A stretch of DNA of 60,000 nucleotides from Adiantum capillus-veneris (GCA_014529385.2 CM043964.1:1404997-1464996); one strand, 5' to 3'. Numbered from the stretch's first letter, positions 19,589 through 32,370 are shown. Numbers and translations: made by a program. Notes: generated from the sequence alone by a model not told the origin.

Positions 19589-21009
19589 TTACATTGACAC
19601 TACTTCAACCCGACCATCCAACTCTTTGCACAAAATATCTTTTTCCCTTCGCCGCATCACCTTACGGCCAGCTAGGAAAAAGGAAAAATCTGATAGGTCC
19701 TTGTCCATTGACTCTTCAATGATGTCATGCCGCAAATGCTGAAGACTGCATAGCTCCCTTATTGTAACCACCAATAGTAGGCCATGCTCTTTATCAATCA
19801 CTTCCACATCCACAGCAGGATTATCTTCCAAACCTGCAGAAACCTGGTCCATAGAAATGTACTTACCGTTGAGCATTTGTGATCTCATATACCAAAACGA
19901 TAGTAACAGTGATTGGCTTGCAATCATGTACTTGACAACTAGAGTATCAAGTGCGACCTCGCACCGTAAACCAATCTCTTCCTTTGCATACCATCCTTTG
20001 TCAAGAAGTTTGTCACAGGATGACTGCTGAAATGACTTGCACATGAACATAGTTTTTGTAACTCGGATGTTGTAGCTATGAAACAGCTCTATGAAGAGTG
20101 CAACAGGACAGAAGTTTGCAATTCTAACCAGTTTGGTAGGAATAGAGCTACGTAGAGACCTTTGTATATCCTTGTAGAGCTTACTTCGCATTGCCTCCAC
20201 CATTGTTTCCTCGGGAACTGGCCAGTCCACAGTGTTCCAATCGGTTGGTAGAGGCACTTTCACCAACATGCCATTCTTATTCCCTGAGCTGAGTTGGTAA
20301 AAGTGGTCATAAAAAAAGATTCCCTCATCAGCCAGTCTTTTGCTGCTCCTCTCTGAATACTGTAGAGAACCAATGTGGGCATGAACAACATGGAAGAGGC
20401 CTATTATGCACTCCACAGGCTCCCATTGCTCATAAGAAGAGGGATAAACATCTGCAATATATATAAGAAGAGTTAAACTAAGAGTATCAATAAGTACAAA
20501 TGACAAATCTAATGTAATTGAGCTGTGAAGAATGGAGACATTACTCATAACAAGCGGGAGAAACATTGCAAAATATATAAGAAAAGTTATAATGAGAGTA
20601 TCAGTAAGTTCACATGTCAAGAGTACTTACACTTGCAACGTGGTTGATGTATATCTGATACATTTCCACCGTTTGCTATCACCTTAGGATGGGTAAACAC
20701 ATGCTGAACAAGAACTTCCTTTACAGATCTTTTGCCGATTTCAACTTTGAAATCCAACACTCTGGCCTTCCATGCTGAGCGGTAAACATTGATACCACTA
20801 GACCTCTTGGGTCTTCTTGGTTGCATGAGGACCCATGAACCTTTGTTTATCCTTTGTCCAACCCATTGGTTCTCTGCACTTATTGAAGCTGGTATTGTAA
20901 TTGAGGATATGCTACTACTTGGCCTTCTAGGCAAAGTGCAGTTGTTGGTTGTTGGTGTGAGAGACAGTAAACACCTGGAGCCTCTTGGGCGAGAAGACGT
21001 GGACGCCAT
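19589..21009 (-). CDS. Unknown two-exon protein, 413 residues
   Basis: Exon 1 runs 21009-20631 (ATG, MASTSSRPRGSRC), the intron 20630-20452 (GTAAGT...TTGCAG), and exon 2 20451-19589 (TAA); the splice is in phase and the joined frame is open. Exon 1 is Ser/Pro/Arg-rich at the start, then QWVGQRINKGSWVLMQPRRP. Exon 2 has SSYEQWEPVECIIGLFHVVHAH, a KVPLPTDWNTVDWPVPEE segment, and a Cys-containing helical middle. It ends with a basic region (FFLAGRKVMRRREKD). I recognise no family. The 3' end faces the FCP1-like gene 289 bases away. Unlike its neighbours it carries no stop or frameshift, so it may be functional. The intron contains a diverged duplicate of the 3' splice region. Confidence 0.65.
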
Positions 21010-21240
21010 AGCTCTCAGAGAAAAGCTTTAGTGGAGGGAGATTCACTTTGAAAGCATTCTAATGGAGGGAAAGTGTTTTAGAATTCCAATATCTTGTGCG
21101 GGCTTAATGGTCACCCTCCAGTACGTTAATGACCATAAGAGAATATCAGAAGTGGGACCACATGCAAGCACCTAAAAGCTCGGTAAAAGGAAGGAAATTA
21201 CTATGCTACAATCCTAGATTCGTGAAAGTTTTATGCTATT
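21010..21240. other. Upstream region of the unknown two-exon gene
   Basis: No ORF. It holds a short imperfect hairpin near 21107-21142 (cttaatggtca ... taatgaccataag). This should be the promoter side of the minus-strand gene, but I see no clear TATA box. Confidence 0.3.
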
Positions 21241-22930
21241 TTCCTATTTTTTGAGTCTTTCCACGTACTTTCCTACGTAACGTAGCCTTCATGCTCATTG
21301 GACGCGCTCTATTTTTCTCTCTCTTCATATGGCCCTCCAAATGACCTCTGAAATTTCCTAATGCTTCCAAGAATTTTCTCTCTGCTACCAAATTCACTCG
21401 GCTTGCACAATACACTGGCCTCATATAATGGCTGCCCTTCCCCTTTGCAATAGCATGGCTCCAATGGCATCATTCCCTACTGATGGATTTACATAAAACG
21501 CTTGCTCCTAATCAGGAGCCTCCATGGATGACAGCCCCCCTATCACTTCTTTCACCTCTTGAAACATTTCTTCAATAGCATGGCTCCAATGGCATCATCC
21601 CATTGCAATGGGTCATGCTTTTCCACTTGTTGTAATGGATAAAGAAGCTGCGAAGGCAATGGAATAAAGCGCCATGTACTTCACTTTGTGTATAAAGGTT
21701 GCCAATTGCTTTGTACTTGTAGATGATGGAAGAAGAATAATAGACTTAACCTTGTCTGGATCATCCTCAATACCATTTTCTGACACCATGTGGCCCAATG
21801 AATTCACCCTTGGCTATGCTAGATGACATTTCTTTGGATTTAGTTGTCCTCCACATTCATCATATCGAGCCAATACCATCTGTAGCTTCTCATGGTGTTC
21901 ATCCCTACTGCTGTAGACACAAAAGTCATCCATAAAAGCTTTAACACAAATACCAATGAATGGTTCCAATACCCAATTTGCTCTCTCTCGATAGAAGGAT
22001 GGTCCACTTGACAACCCAAATGGCAATACTGTGTAGCAATAGCAGCTCCATGGCGTAATCAAAGTTGTCTTTGTTTAGTCTTTAAGAGCAATCTTCAATT
22101 GAAAATAGCCTGAAAAACCATCACACACACTGTACCTCTCATAACCTACCATTGAATCCAAGATCTGATTGATATATGGAAGAGGATATGGGTTCTTCTT
22201 AGTGGCTCCATTTAAGGGTTTAAAATCTACACAAATCCTCCACTTTCCATCCTTCTTTGGCTGACTACTACAGGACTCACCCATTCTGTGGTTTCCATTG
22301 GGACTATGAACCATGCCTTCAATGACTTGGGCACCTCTTCCCGCAAGGCTTCCATTTTCTCTTGACCCATCCTTCTTAGCCTTTGCCGCATTGGCTTAGC
22401 ACCTTCTTTCAGCTCTATATGCATCTCTTCTCCTTTGAACCCTCTAATCTCTTCATATGAAGTAATGAACAAATCAGGAAAACTAGCCAGCATGTGCAAA
22501 TATATCTCCTTCTCCATAGCTGAGAGATCTCCACTAATCATTTGTGTCATCAATTCTTGCTTCTTTGACAATTCAACCTTGTTTTGTATCAGCCCTTCAA
22601 TCACTTCATCATACCCTTCACTTCCATCTTCAATCTCATTTGCAAATGCGACTAGACTAAACTCATGGATTTCTTCGTCCATCAAATGAAATGCAACATC
22701 AACATCCTCATCAGTGCTGGTAGTACTATCACGGTACTCATCAGTCATTGTGCTCTTCCAATACTTTCCTTGTGTCCATATTATATATCTTCTTAGCACC
22801 TGTCTTTCCATAGAGGCTAATCGTACCACGTCTCCAATCTTGAACATCTCCCACTGCACGTTACCATGGTCTGCCCAGTATAATAGGATATGCTCCCAAC
22901 CCTGCTGGCATCACATGAAAATCAACCATC
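21240..22930 (-). pseudogene. Decayed gypsy pol remnant (protease end to RNase H)
   Basis: Read on the minus strand: the protease tail (VMPAGLGAYPIILGRPW near 22925-22865); an acidic linker; RT with KWRICVDFKPLNGATKK, CDGFSGYFQL, LPFGLSSG and catalytic FMDD near 21930; a thumb-like segment ending near 21613; and RNase H traces to about 21240 (RPVYCASRVNL). It carries several frameshifts and stops, with no LTRs and no integrase. Its closest relative in the window is the Tat-like element at 1-8190, which shares motif spacing. It is an old fragment abutted at its right end by the plus-strand gypsy element. Confidence 0.8.
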
Positions 22931-22979
22931 ACCTAGAAATTACAGAGATCTTCTGTGGACTTTGCATGCCAAACCAAGA

Positions 22980-24168
22980 CAACTAACGGCCATGAAGATC
23001 ATGTATATCTTCAAAATCAAGGATAAGGGATCAACATACCTACCAACCTACCTGTTTAGGGATTGTTATAACAACAACTTTGTTATGATGACTCTTGAGG
23101 AGGTAGAACAAACCAAATACCAAGGGTATTCCATAAGGGATTGGATATTGGGCCAAGGACAAGAAACTATTCCAAGAGATGAACACCGTGACAAATCTTC
23201 TGAGAGTAATGTTAAGAAATTAGAAACCACCTCATCACGAAGAAAACCGGGTGACAATAAGGCCAGTCCAGGGCTACATGAGTCACTATTTTCAACAGAC
23301 CAGTTTGAAGGACTCGAAATAGGACCAACTACCAGGAGACTGGGAGTTGAACCAAATAGACGTGTCAGACCAGCTGATTTCTAGAAATGGGTCACAAAAT
23401 ACAGTGGATCAAGGGATCCATATGATCACTTAGCAAGCTTTAAAGAAGTGCTAAGAGAAGAAGGCATATTCAATTTTCATACTCAATTTGAGGGGTTTGG
23501 AATGACATTAGAAGGTAAATACCATTAACATGATTCCAAACTATTACACCGAGGTCAATCATGAACTTAAACACATTAGCTCAAGGATTTGTAGTTGCTT
23601 GTTCCAAAACATGGATCAAACACAATACGGTAGCTCAAATTTACAGCTTTAAACAAAAACATGGTGAGTCTGTTAGGGATTGTGCAACTCAAATGAAACA
23701 ATACATTGCCAGATGCCCAGGGTTGGAGATACCGTTAGAAGAACGACTAGTATCATTGTTTCTAGAGGGACTGCTGAACAAAGAACTTCGTGCTATATTG
23801 TATAGCAAGAAGCATACAACCCTAGAAGAGTGTGTGTCAGATGCTACTGACTTAGGAGACAATTGTGATATTTTCAACGAAGAAGATGTCCCTAAGGATA
23901 ACCAAAGTGAGAAAACAACATCCACCAAACCAGCACAAGTGGGAACGGCTACTACAATACCACTGTCAGCCATAGAAGACATGCTCAAAAGAATGAATGA
24001 CATGATGAATAACTTGCAAAAAGCACCTATAAGAGGACCAAGACAAGGGATACCTCAACAGGGACAACCAATTACACCACAAAAATGATGTGCAATCGAG
24101 GGTAAATGGACCAACCATGAGACCAACAAGTGCTATTTCTTACCAAAGTATGATAGGAATGTTCATTA
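22980..24168 (+). pseudogene. Gypsy gag, 5' part
   Basis: The region encodes a gag-like sequence with KWVTKYSGSRDPYDHLASFK, then VAQIYSFKQKHGESVRDCATQM and LFLEGLLNKELRAILYSKKH. These match the helical capsid region of plant gypsy gag. Stops at about 23382 and 23528 break the frame. At 24168 the copia element interrupts a Met/Pro/Gln-rich stretch that resumes at 29464. Confidence 0.75.
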
Positions 24169-24395
24169 TGTTGGAATTAGGGTTGGAGAGAAATGCACAG
24201 AGCTTGGAGAAGATGAAGGAAGCTCAAGGCACACAATAGAGAGTGTGTTACTTAGTATACAATGGAAAGATAGATAGCCCTAGAGTGATGGGCGTATATA
24301 CAATGCTCGGGGAAGAAAACCTCCTAAAGAGAGAAAAAATGCCCCGACGGTCCTAGTGTGTTCACACACATCACTACCACATGTATATGCTAACA
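24169..24395 (-). repeat. 3' LTR of copia copy 2
   Basis: 227 bp, TGTTGGAATT ... GCTAACA, preceded by CATTA. Confidence 0.93.
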
Positions 24396-24450
24396 AATCC
24401 CCCCTTGAGTGATGCTGTGAACGAGAGCTGGCACATGAGTAAAGAGAAGT

Positions 24451-24660
24451 GCCATGCCTTGAGGACATGATCAGTCCACAAAGGGGAGTACGCCCAAAGC
24501 TTTGTGGAAAGCTTCAAGATTCTCACGAGACAATGCCTTTGTAAAAAGATGAATTGCCATGCCTTGAGGACATGATCAGTCCACAAAGGGGAGTACGCCC
24601 AAAGCTTTGCGGAAAGCTTCAAGCTTCTCATGAGACAATGCCTTTGCGAAAAGATCTGCA
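24451..24660. repeat. 104-bp tandem duplication at the end of copia copy 2 pol
   Basis: gccatgccttgaggacatga occurs at 24451 and again at 24555, each followed by the same sequence through caatgcctttg. Copy 1 has a single version, so the duplication arose in this copy. Confidence 0.9.
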
Positions 24661-26040
24661 AGGTTGTTTTGTGTTGGCACATAAGCCAAGATGATCTCTC
24701 CTGCTGAGAGCCTCTCCCTGACATAGTGGTAATGCACCTCAATGTGCTTTGTGCGAGCATGAAAAACTGGGTTTCTCACAACTCCCAATGTGCTCTGACT
24801 ATCAGCGTAGATAGTGTTGGCAATGTTCTGTCCAACACCCAAATCAGTCATAAGGCGTCTGAGCCATACACACTCAACCGTAGCTGGGAAGACTGCCTTG
24901 TACTCAGCCTCACAACTCGAAGTGGCCACAGTAGGTTTCTTTTTGCTCAACCATGATATACATGAATTACCAAGCATGAAACAAAAACCACTTATGGACA
25001 CTTGCGTGTCAAAACAACCAGCCCAATCCGAGTCCGAAAAAGCATGTAAGTCTGGTGGCAATGTTCCCCCCTTGGGATAAAACAAGCCAAGATGTAAAGT
25101 GCCACTAAGGTAGCGAAAAATCCTCTTGACAGCCTACCAATGCTTAGACCCTAGGCTATGCATAAATTTGCTGACCTATGAGACTGCAAACTGAATATCT
25201 GGCCTCGTGTTGCATACATAAATGAGGCAGCCAATAGCAGTTTGATAAAGAGTGACATCAACAGCATCGCTAGCATCATGTAGACTCAACTTCAAACTTG
25301 TTTCCATGGGAGTGGCAATAGGTTTGCAATCCTCAAGTCCAAACTTACATAGCAATGTCTCTATGTAACTTTTCTAACACAAGGCAATACCACCATCACA
25401 CTGCTTAAACTGTATACCCAAGTAATAATGCAACAGCCCCAAATATTTCATCTTGAAAGTAGCATTCAAATCAGCCTTAAATTCAGCAATATGTCTCTCA
25501 TTTGGTCCCGTGATCAGCAAAATCATCGACATAAAGAACCATAATGAGAAGTACATCACCCTCAAGCTTTACATACAATGTGCTTTCTGTTGGACTGTTA
25601 TGAAAGTCTCGTTTAACCAAATGAGTGTCAGCTTTCTCATACCAAGAACGAGGAGATTGCTTCAAACCCATACAAAGCCTTCTTACATGTGCACACTTTG
25701 TCCTCTTGTCCTTTTATGACAAAACCGCGAGGCTGCGTTTTATAAACTTCCTCAAATATGTCACCATTTAAGAAAGCAGTAACAATGTCTGATTGATGTA
25801 CATCTCCAACCAAAATGAGCTGCCAATGCACATAGAAAATGCACAGTAGCCATACAAAAAGTGGGAGCAAAGTCTCTTCATAATCTATGCCTTTTTGCTG
25901 TGCATAACCCTTTGCAACAAGTCGAGCCTTATGGCGACCGATCTCACCATCTGGCTTGCGTTTGAGCTTGTAAACCCACTTCATACCAATGGCCTTTTTG
26001 CGAGGAGGAAAATCACATAAAGTCCATGTGTCATTTTCTA
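24566..26040 (-). pseudogene. Copia copy 2 RT and RNase H, broken
   Basis: It matches copia copy 1 RT/RNase H throughout: KWVYKLKRKPDGEIGRHKAR, DVHQSDIVTAFLNGDIFEE, then SDSDWAGCFDTQVS and TSSCEAEYKAVFPA. The RT active-site region is frameshifted (near 25520, where extra bases follow gatcagcaa). Other shifts lie near 25670 and 25860. Its end keeps the short form (KALGVLPFVD then stop) that copy 1 lost. Confidence 0.85.
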
Positions 26041-28900
26041 TAAGTGCATCATATTCTTATTGCATGGTAGCCATCCAATTTTTTGAATTTTGTGCTTCAT
26101 CAAAAGACAGAGGCTTTTCAACATCATGTAAGCTAGACACAGCCAAAGCATTACAATTTGATGCATAAGATGCATGGCAAGATCCTGAACAAGTACGACT
26201 AGACAAAGGTGCATCCAATTTACGCCACGCAATGTGTGCACCAGCCATTTTGGCATACCTCTAGCGTGCTCATTTTCAGCCCTTTCCTCATCAAGTACAT
26301 CATGTACATCTGCAACAGTAATAGGCTGATCTGTAACATTTTCAGAAACCCCCATAGGCTATACATCAACCTCATTGGAACTTACATTCATATTTCCACC
26401 ACTGAAAAGAGGCAACAAATTGTCATAAATGTCCTGTGAGCTTACATTACTGTCTCTAGTACATGAGAGCAAGGGCTGAACAGAATCTTCCACAAACACT
26501 ACATCCCGTGAAACCAGAATTTGTTTTGTTTGCTGATGATACAACCTGTAACCTTTTCTTTCAGCACTATAACAAAAAAAAAAACATTTGACAACCTTAT
26601 CATCCAATTTTCTGCGCTGTGTTTGTGGCACCAAAGCATATGCCAAATAGCCAAAAACACGCATGTGCTCAATAGAAGGCTTTCTATCATGCCATGGCTC
26701 ATATGGATTAATAAACTGCAAAGCTTTTGTAGGACACCTATTAAGTACATAAGTGGCACACATGATGGCCTCAAGACAAAAAGAATGCGGAAAAGCTTGA
26801 CTTTTGACCATACATCGTGCCATTTCTGTAAGTGACCTATTTTTCCTCTCAGCAACACCATTTTGCTGAGGTGTATAAGGCACTGTACATTGGTGTTTTA
26901 TCCCAGGACTAGCCAAAAATGCATTAAATTCATGAGACATATACTCCCCCCCTCGATCAGAACGGAGGGTGACCATAGTGCATTTCGATACATTTTCAGC
27001 CATAGCCAGAAATTGTTTGAAGCACATAAAAACTTTGCACTTCGCTTTAAGCGGAAATACCCATGCATGCCTCGAGTAATCATCAATGAAAGTCACGAAG
27101 TAAAGGTAATTGAACCCAAGGACGGAGTTTGCATGGGCCCACAAACATCACTATGCACAAGCTGCAAACTTCATGTGGCCTGAACTGCACCATACTTTGG
27201 AAAATTAGAACGCTGCATCTTACCCAAAATACAGCCTTTACAAACATGTTTGACAGGTGCTTCAAGAGGCGGCAAAGAAGAAACCATATCAGATTTCTGC
27301 AAACACAACAAACTGGCAAAGGTCAGATGACCAAAACGTGCATGCCAAAGTTTTGCATCTGAAATAGCCCTTGAATCTGCAACAGCATTTGCAAAATTTT
27401 GTCCACACTTGTCATACAAAGTGAGCTTATACAGCCCACGATACAAAAGGCCAGATGCAACAATTTCATCACACCAAAACTGAGATCATGAACTGTACAT
27501 CTGCCATCCATAAATTTGACTACAAGTCCATGTCTAGCAAGTGCGGATACAGACAAGAGATTCTTCTTGATCCCAGGTACATAAAGTGCATCAACAAGTG
27601 TGAAGGAACTGCCATTTGCAACAGTAAGCACAATCTTTCCAACTCCCTGAACCGTATAAGAGGCATTGTTGGTACAAGTGAATGAGTTTCCATGAGGGAC
27701 AGACTTGAGAGAGGTGAATAATTCACGATGTGAGGTAATAGTGCTTTGTAGCGCCACTGTCGAAATACCACACATGTGAATCTGCAGCAAAAATTGACAA
27801 GCATCCATCATGGACAATAGGATTGTAAGTGCACTCTGTGCTAAAAGCCCATTCTGCATCGACATCAGCATCATAGTCTCCTTTCACAGAAGACTCAACA
27901 ATGGCTGCATTTGTAGTGGAACCAACATTTGCAGTGGAACCACCCTCTTTCTTCTTAGGCTCTTTGGCCTTCAACTTAGGACACAACTTGATCAAGTGAT
28001 CATTAGCTTTACAATAATGGCAATGCATCTTCTTTGTGCCCTTATCACCAGAATTTCCAGACGAAGTGCTGCGAGCAGAAGCATTAGAAACACGAGTTTT
28101 CCCACTCGCAGTAGAACCATAAGAAGTGGCTGCATTGCTGTTACCACCCTTTCTTTGAGAAGCAATAAAAGCCTGTTCAACTGCACGCTTTCTAGTCCTG
28201 TTTTTTCTGGAAAGTGACTCTTGCAACAGCAATGTGCATAATGCATCAAACTTGACAACTTCTGGATTTCCTTGGGTCATAAGTCTCCAAGTACTAGCAA
28301 AAGTCTGGTAAGAATCTGGTAAGGCATCAAGAACAGTCTACACAAGGGAACTGTCTAAAATGACTTCACCTGTAGAAATAAGTTGCTCATTGATATCCAT
28401 GACACTAGCAAGGAAAGTGTCCATATCATCTTCCTCATGCATAATCTTTGACTCCAGCTCTTTACGCAGCAGTTTTAGCCTCATTGCGAGTTGCATAAAG
28501 ACCAGCCAAAATATCCCAAGCCTGTTTTGCAGATTTTGCTGAACGGATGTGAGGAACAATGGTGCGCTTCACAGACAACGCAATCAATGCATGAGCTGCG
28601 CATCCTTTATATCCCAACGAGCTTGTTCTACTATAGGCAAAACAACTCTTATAGCAGTAATCCTTGGAGGAAGGCCCTCAACATCCTCAACATCGCCTAC
28701 ATCCTCAGAACCAGGACGTACATCAATGCCCTGCACAATGTTCTAGACGCCCTTTGATACAAGAACGTGTTGCATCATATAAGCCCACATAGGGTAATTG
28801 TCCCCATCCAACCTTTCCTTAGCAGGAAACATCTTGAACACATCTCTGTTGTTGTTGTCAACCATGGTAAATGTTGCACCTGATGTGAAAACTGCTCGAA
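26038..28900 (-). pseudogene. Copia copy 2 gag, protease and integrase, broken
   Basis: The gag start (MVDNNNRDVF, near 28865) is followed by stops and shifts. The zinc knuckle reads CHYCKANDHLIKLC. The protease WYFDSGATKHY is frameshifted just after its active site. The integrase core is intact over 26359-27144 (FVTFIDDYSRHAWVF ... RSDRGGEYMS ... QQNGVAERKNR). The five-T and gggccc states here were used to recognise the indels in copy 1. Confidence 0.85.
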
Positions 28901-29227
28901 AATAGGAGAAACGGAGCGAGAACAACACGTGCTATATAGCACAAACCATAAAAGACTGTAAGGCACCTATTATGAAGAAAACTGCACTGAGAGAAATTCT
29001 ACACAAAATGACAAAACTGCTTGTGCAGACCTGCTTGTAGTGGAAACAGAGGCCAAAATGAGCCCGAATCAAAAATATTAGTAGACTCAGCTCTACGAGC
29101 TGCCCCAAAATATTTGTCGACCTGCGAACGCTCGCCAAACCTCACTGTAATCGTAGAAAGTAAGCAGGTGTGTGCTGGAGAAGCTGACGACTAAGCCTGG
29201 GAGGACGTAACCTGCTCTGATAGGAAT

Positions 29228-29458
29228 TTTTGGAATTAGGGTTGCAGATAAACACACATAGCTTGGGTAAGATGAAGGAAGCTCAAGGCACACAATCGAG
29301 AGTGTGTTAACAACTTAGTATACAATGAAAAGATAGATATCCCTAGAGTGATGAGGGTATATACAATGCTCGGGGAAAAAAACCTCCTAAAGAGGGAAAA
29401 AATGCCCCGGCGGTCCTAGTGTGTTCACACACATCACTACCACATGTATATGGTAACA
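29228..29458 (-). repeat. 5' LTR of copia copy 2
   Basis: 231 bp. It begins TTTTGGAATT instead of TGTTGGAATT and ends GGTAACA, followed by CATTA. It carries an extra aaca-like insertion near 29309. Confidence 0.92.
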
Positions 29459-29463
29459 CATTA

Positions 29464-31000
29464 CGTGTCCATGAGGCCACAAGGACAACCCATGTACAAA
29501 TATCAGCCTAACATGGCACCAGCTCAAAGACCACCGATGGGTATGGAAAGACCTCAACTTGTGTTGGGTCAACAACCTCTGTATCCAGGACATAATGTAG
29601 TGCCTGTAAAGTACATGCACTCAGAGGGAGTCATAGATGAACAAGCACTAGTGCATGCTACACCCTATGCTGAGCCTAGTGCATCTACAGTAATGGTAGA
29701 AGGAGATTAGTATAATTCACATCCACCACCAATGGAAGAACCTGTGACTTATTCTCCACTAGAGATGGCACCAATGTATTATGTGGCTAATCAAGGTGTT
29801 AGACCTCCTATGGTAAGACCCATGGTTAAGCCAAGAACGGGAAACTGTCATAGATGTGGTGCAAATGTATGCCCAGAGCGTGACAAGGACCTCGAACCAG
29901 TTGAAGCTTATTGGCATACAATGCTGCAAAAAGGCAGGAAACTTTCCGGAATATTGTCCTAAAAATCCTCTAAACAAGGGTAAAACAATAGTAAACATAG
30001 TCCAAGTGATACCTAGTAGCTAATTTGAGAGTGAACCGATTGTTTCAATCAAGGTAATCACCAAAGCCCAGGCTAAGAAGAAGAAATATAACTCCTCTAA
30101 TGATTCAGAGAATACCAAAATTGCCTCTCAAAAGACCAAAAGAAGAAGAAGCAAAATATATGAGATGAGAAGGTAGAAACAAAAGGCTAAAATCGAGGAC
30201 AAAGCAAAGAAGCTACTCCAGGAAAAGGTGAAAGAAACTGGAAGCGAAATCAAAGAAACAACCATAAAATCCGGAGGATCAATTTTGGTTGATAAATTTT
30301 TTGAGCCTATTAATGCAGCCTTGGAAGCTACAAATCGGGACTTAAAGCAGGCCAGAACATGAAAAACAAATGAAAAAACTATCCTTCTTCAGACATGGAA
30401 GCAGCTAAGCTTGAAACTTATCAAAATTTGGTAAGAATCACGCAAAAAATATTGGAAAAACAAAAACCCAAGCTCGAAAGTATGGCAAAACCTTAAGAGC
30501 TTGTGGTAAGAGACACTAAAGAAAAATTTGAAGTGGTGGTAGAACCCCACCTTAAAACAAAAGAGCCAAAACTTATAGTTCCGGACAGTGAAGATTCCTT
30601 AGACGGAATTCCATTTTTAGGGGAAGACTGGCCAGGACACTTATGGAAAAAAGTCAGAGAGATCAATGATGGGAGCCTAACTCTAAAGTTAGCTCCTATG
30701 GAGGAGAGGTTTGGTTAGACAATCTACCTCCTAAAATAGACATGGATGTACAATCCTTGTATGGGGATTGCGGATCTCAAGCGTCAAAAATGTCGAAACC
30801 ATTGACCTTGAAAACATTACCCTCTTACTTGGGAGATAACAAAGATGAATCCATAGTGTGCAAGAACACTCAATTAAAAAGAGCAAAAAAGACCCTAGAA
30901 GTAGACAACATTCATTCAATCATGCTTTGGGATAACTGTTGAAACTCAGACCATATTTATGGAATGGTCTACAGAAAAACCCTAAAGAAGGTGGGGATAA
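29464..31000 (+). pseudogene. Gypsy gag, 3' part and linker
   Basis: The frame resumes after the copia target duplication: Met/Pro/Gln-rich sequence (MRPQGQPMYKYQPN) and a partial Cys cluster (GNCHRCGANVC near 29846-29880). A Lys/Glu-rich stretch of charged helix (30050-30500) then runs toward the protease. Several stops are present. Confidence 0.6.
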
Positions 31001-31021
31001 CGAGACAAATCTCAAAAAAAT

Positions 31022-31546
31022 ATGGAAAATTTGAAAAAAGAAATGGATAACAAAGAGATTCGATCTATTCCAATGAACAAAGTTGGAGAATATTGTGAAG
31101 GGGAAGAAGGAAACACCACCCTTCCACCAGTGAGATATAATGACATTGAAACCATGGCAATACTGGATAGTGGGGCAGGCATAGCCATAGCCACGAAAGC
31201 AATATGGGAATCTTGGGAATAGCCAGCCATTAGACAAAATCGAATGAAATTGCAATTGACTTATGGACACATTGAAAGACCCTTAGGGCTGCTTTAAAAA
31301 GTGATAGTTAATTCTTGTGGGATTGAATATCAACACACTTTTGCCATAGCAGACTTGGGGAAAAAACTCAATTACGAAATAATATTGGGAAGACCTTTCA
31401 TGCAACAGGTACAACTTAGTCAAGATTGGGAAAACAATTATGTGTACTTGAAGCAAGTGGGATCTATAACAAGGGTTAATCTAAAAGATCACACTTATAG
31501 AAATTTTCCAAAAACACCCATACAAGAGTTTAATACAGTCTCTTAG
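31022..31546 (+). pseudogene. Gypsy aspartic protease
   Basis: The active site ETMAILDSGAGIAIATKAIW has the classical D-S-G-A. It is followed, after stops at 31220 and about 31297, by EIILGRPFMQQVQLSQDWEN, the flap-to-C-terminal part of a gypsy protease. Confidence 0.75.
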
Positions 31547-31566
31547 ACTGAAACTAAGCTTCCATC

Positions 31567-32359
31567 GTGGTTGAACAAAGAAACTTCTATTTGGATGTGT
31601 GGAGCTTCAAAAAACGAGAGCTTAAAACAAGAAGAATGTATTTTAGAAAGGGATTTCACAGACGAAGCCTTTGTACCTGGACCTTCCCAGAGCATTTGTT
31701 TGAGCCATTTGAGTGGACTCAAATTTTAGCGATAGTGGATGTATGTGTGAATACGTCTATGCCTACTCAATTTTGCAATAAGGACGGCTATGACATAGTT
31801 ACCATCGAAATGTTCTCAACCCTCTACATTGAAGATGAAATTGAGGAACCCAAGGAATTGATGAAAGCTCAACAAGTCTTTTCAGACCTCTACTACGATG
31901 CAACAGATGAGTTAGATGAACACTCCGCTACCTCTGAAGATTCATAGTAAGAAAAAGAACAAGTGAGAGCTAAGATACTCATGAAAGGAGGGGAGGAAAA
32001 GTCTTTTGACTTTCCTAACCAAAAAACAAGAAGATAAAAATGGTATAGACAAAAAAGGGACACCAAAAACGTGAAAGCTAGACCTATGCCATCAGTCTCT
32101 AGTAGAACACAGTTCCTAATGTAGATAAATGCACAAGATTGTGTCAAGGACAAAATCACTGGCTATTATCCCTTAAACAAAAATCCAAAGATGTTGAAAA
32201 CATTGAGAAAAACAAGGAAGGATACTCAAACAAATCCAAAAAAATAGGAAAAGGAGTCAACCATGACACGAGTTGAGTGGAAAAAGAAGTATCAAGAGTT
32301 AAAAAAGCTCTAAAGGAGATATATACAGCCAAAATGGAAACCACAGAAGAGGATGGCAA
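31567..32359 (+). pseudogene. Protease-RT linker of the gypsy element
   Basis: It contains an acidic region with EHLFEPFEWTQILAIVDVCV, QFCNKDGYDIV, then a basic region. The same order (LEPLEWEHILATLDVCTV, KFCDKDAYDVL) occurs on the minus strand at 59519-59953, so this linker is a family feature. Its function is unknown. Confidence 0.6.
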
Positions 32360-32370
32360 GGATGTAATGA

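Larger units (their letters stand above)
24169..29458 (-). mobile_element. Ty1/copia retrotransposon, copy 2, older and broken
   Basis: 5290 bp, same family as copy 1. LTRs lie at 24169-24395 and 29228-29458; the target duplication CATTA is at 24164-24168 and 29459-29463. The two LTRs differ at well over ten positions, including a four-base insertion in the right one and loss of its terminal TG (it begins TTTTGG). It is inserted in gypsy gag, so it is younger than that element but older than copia copy 1. Gag, protease, integrase, RT and RNase H are all recognisable but interrupted. Confidence 0.95.

Noticed and set aside
21107-21142. Imperfect hairpin as a transposon end or terminator
   Set aside because: The stem is short and mismatched, with no paired end elsewhere; noted only in the region description.
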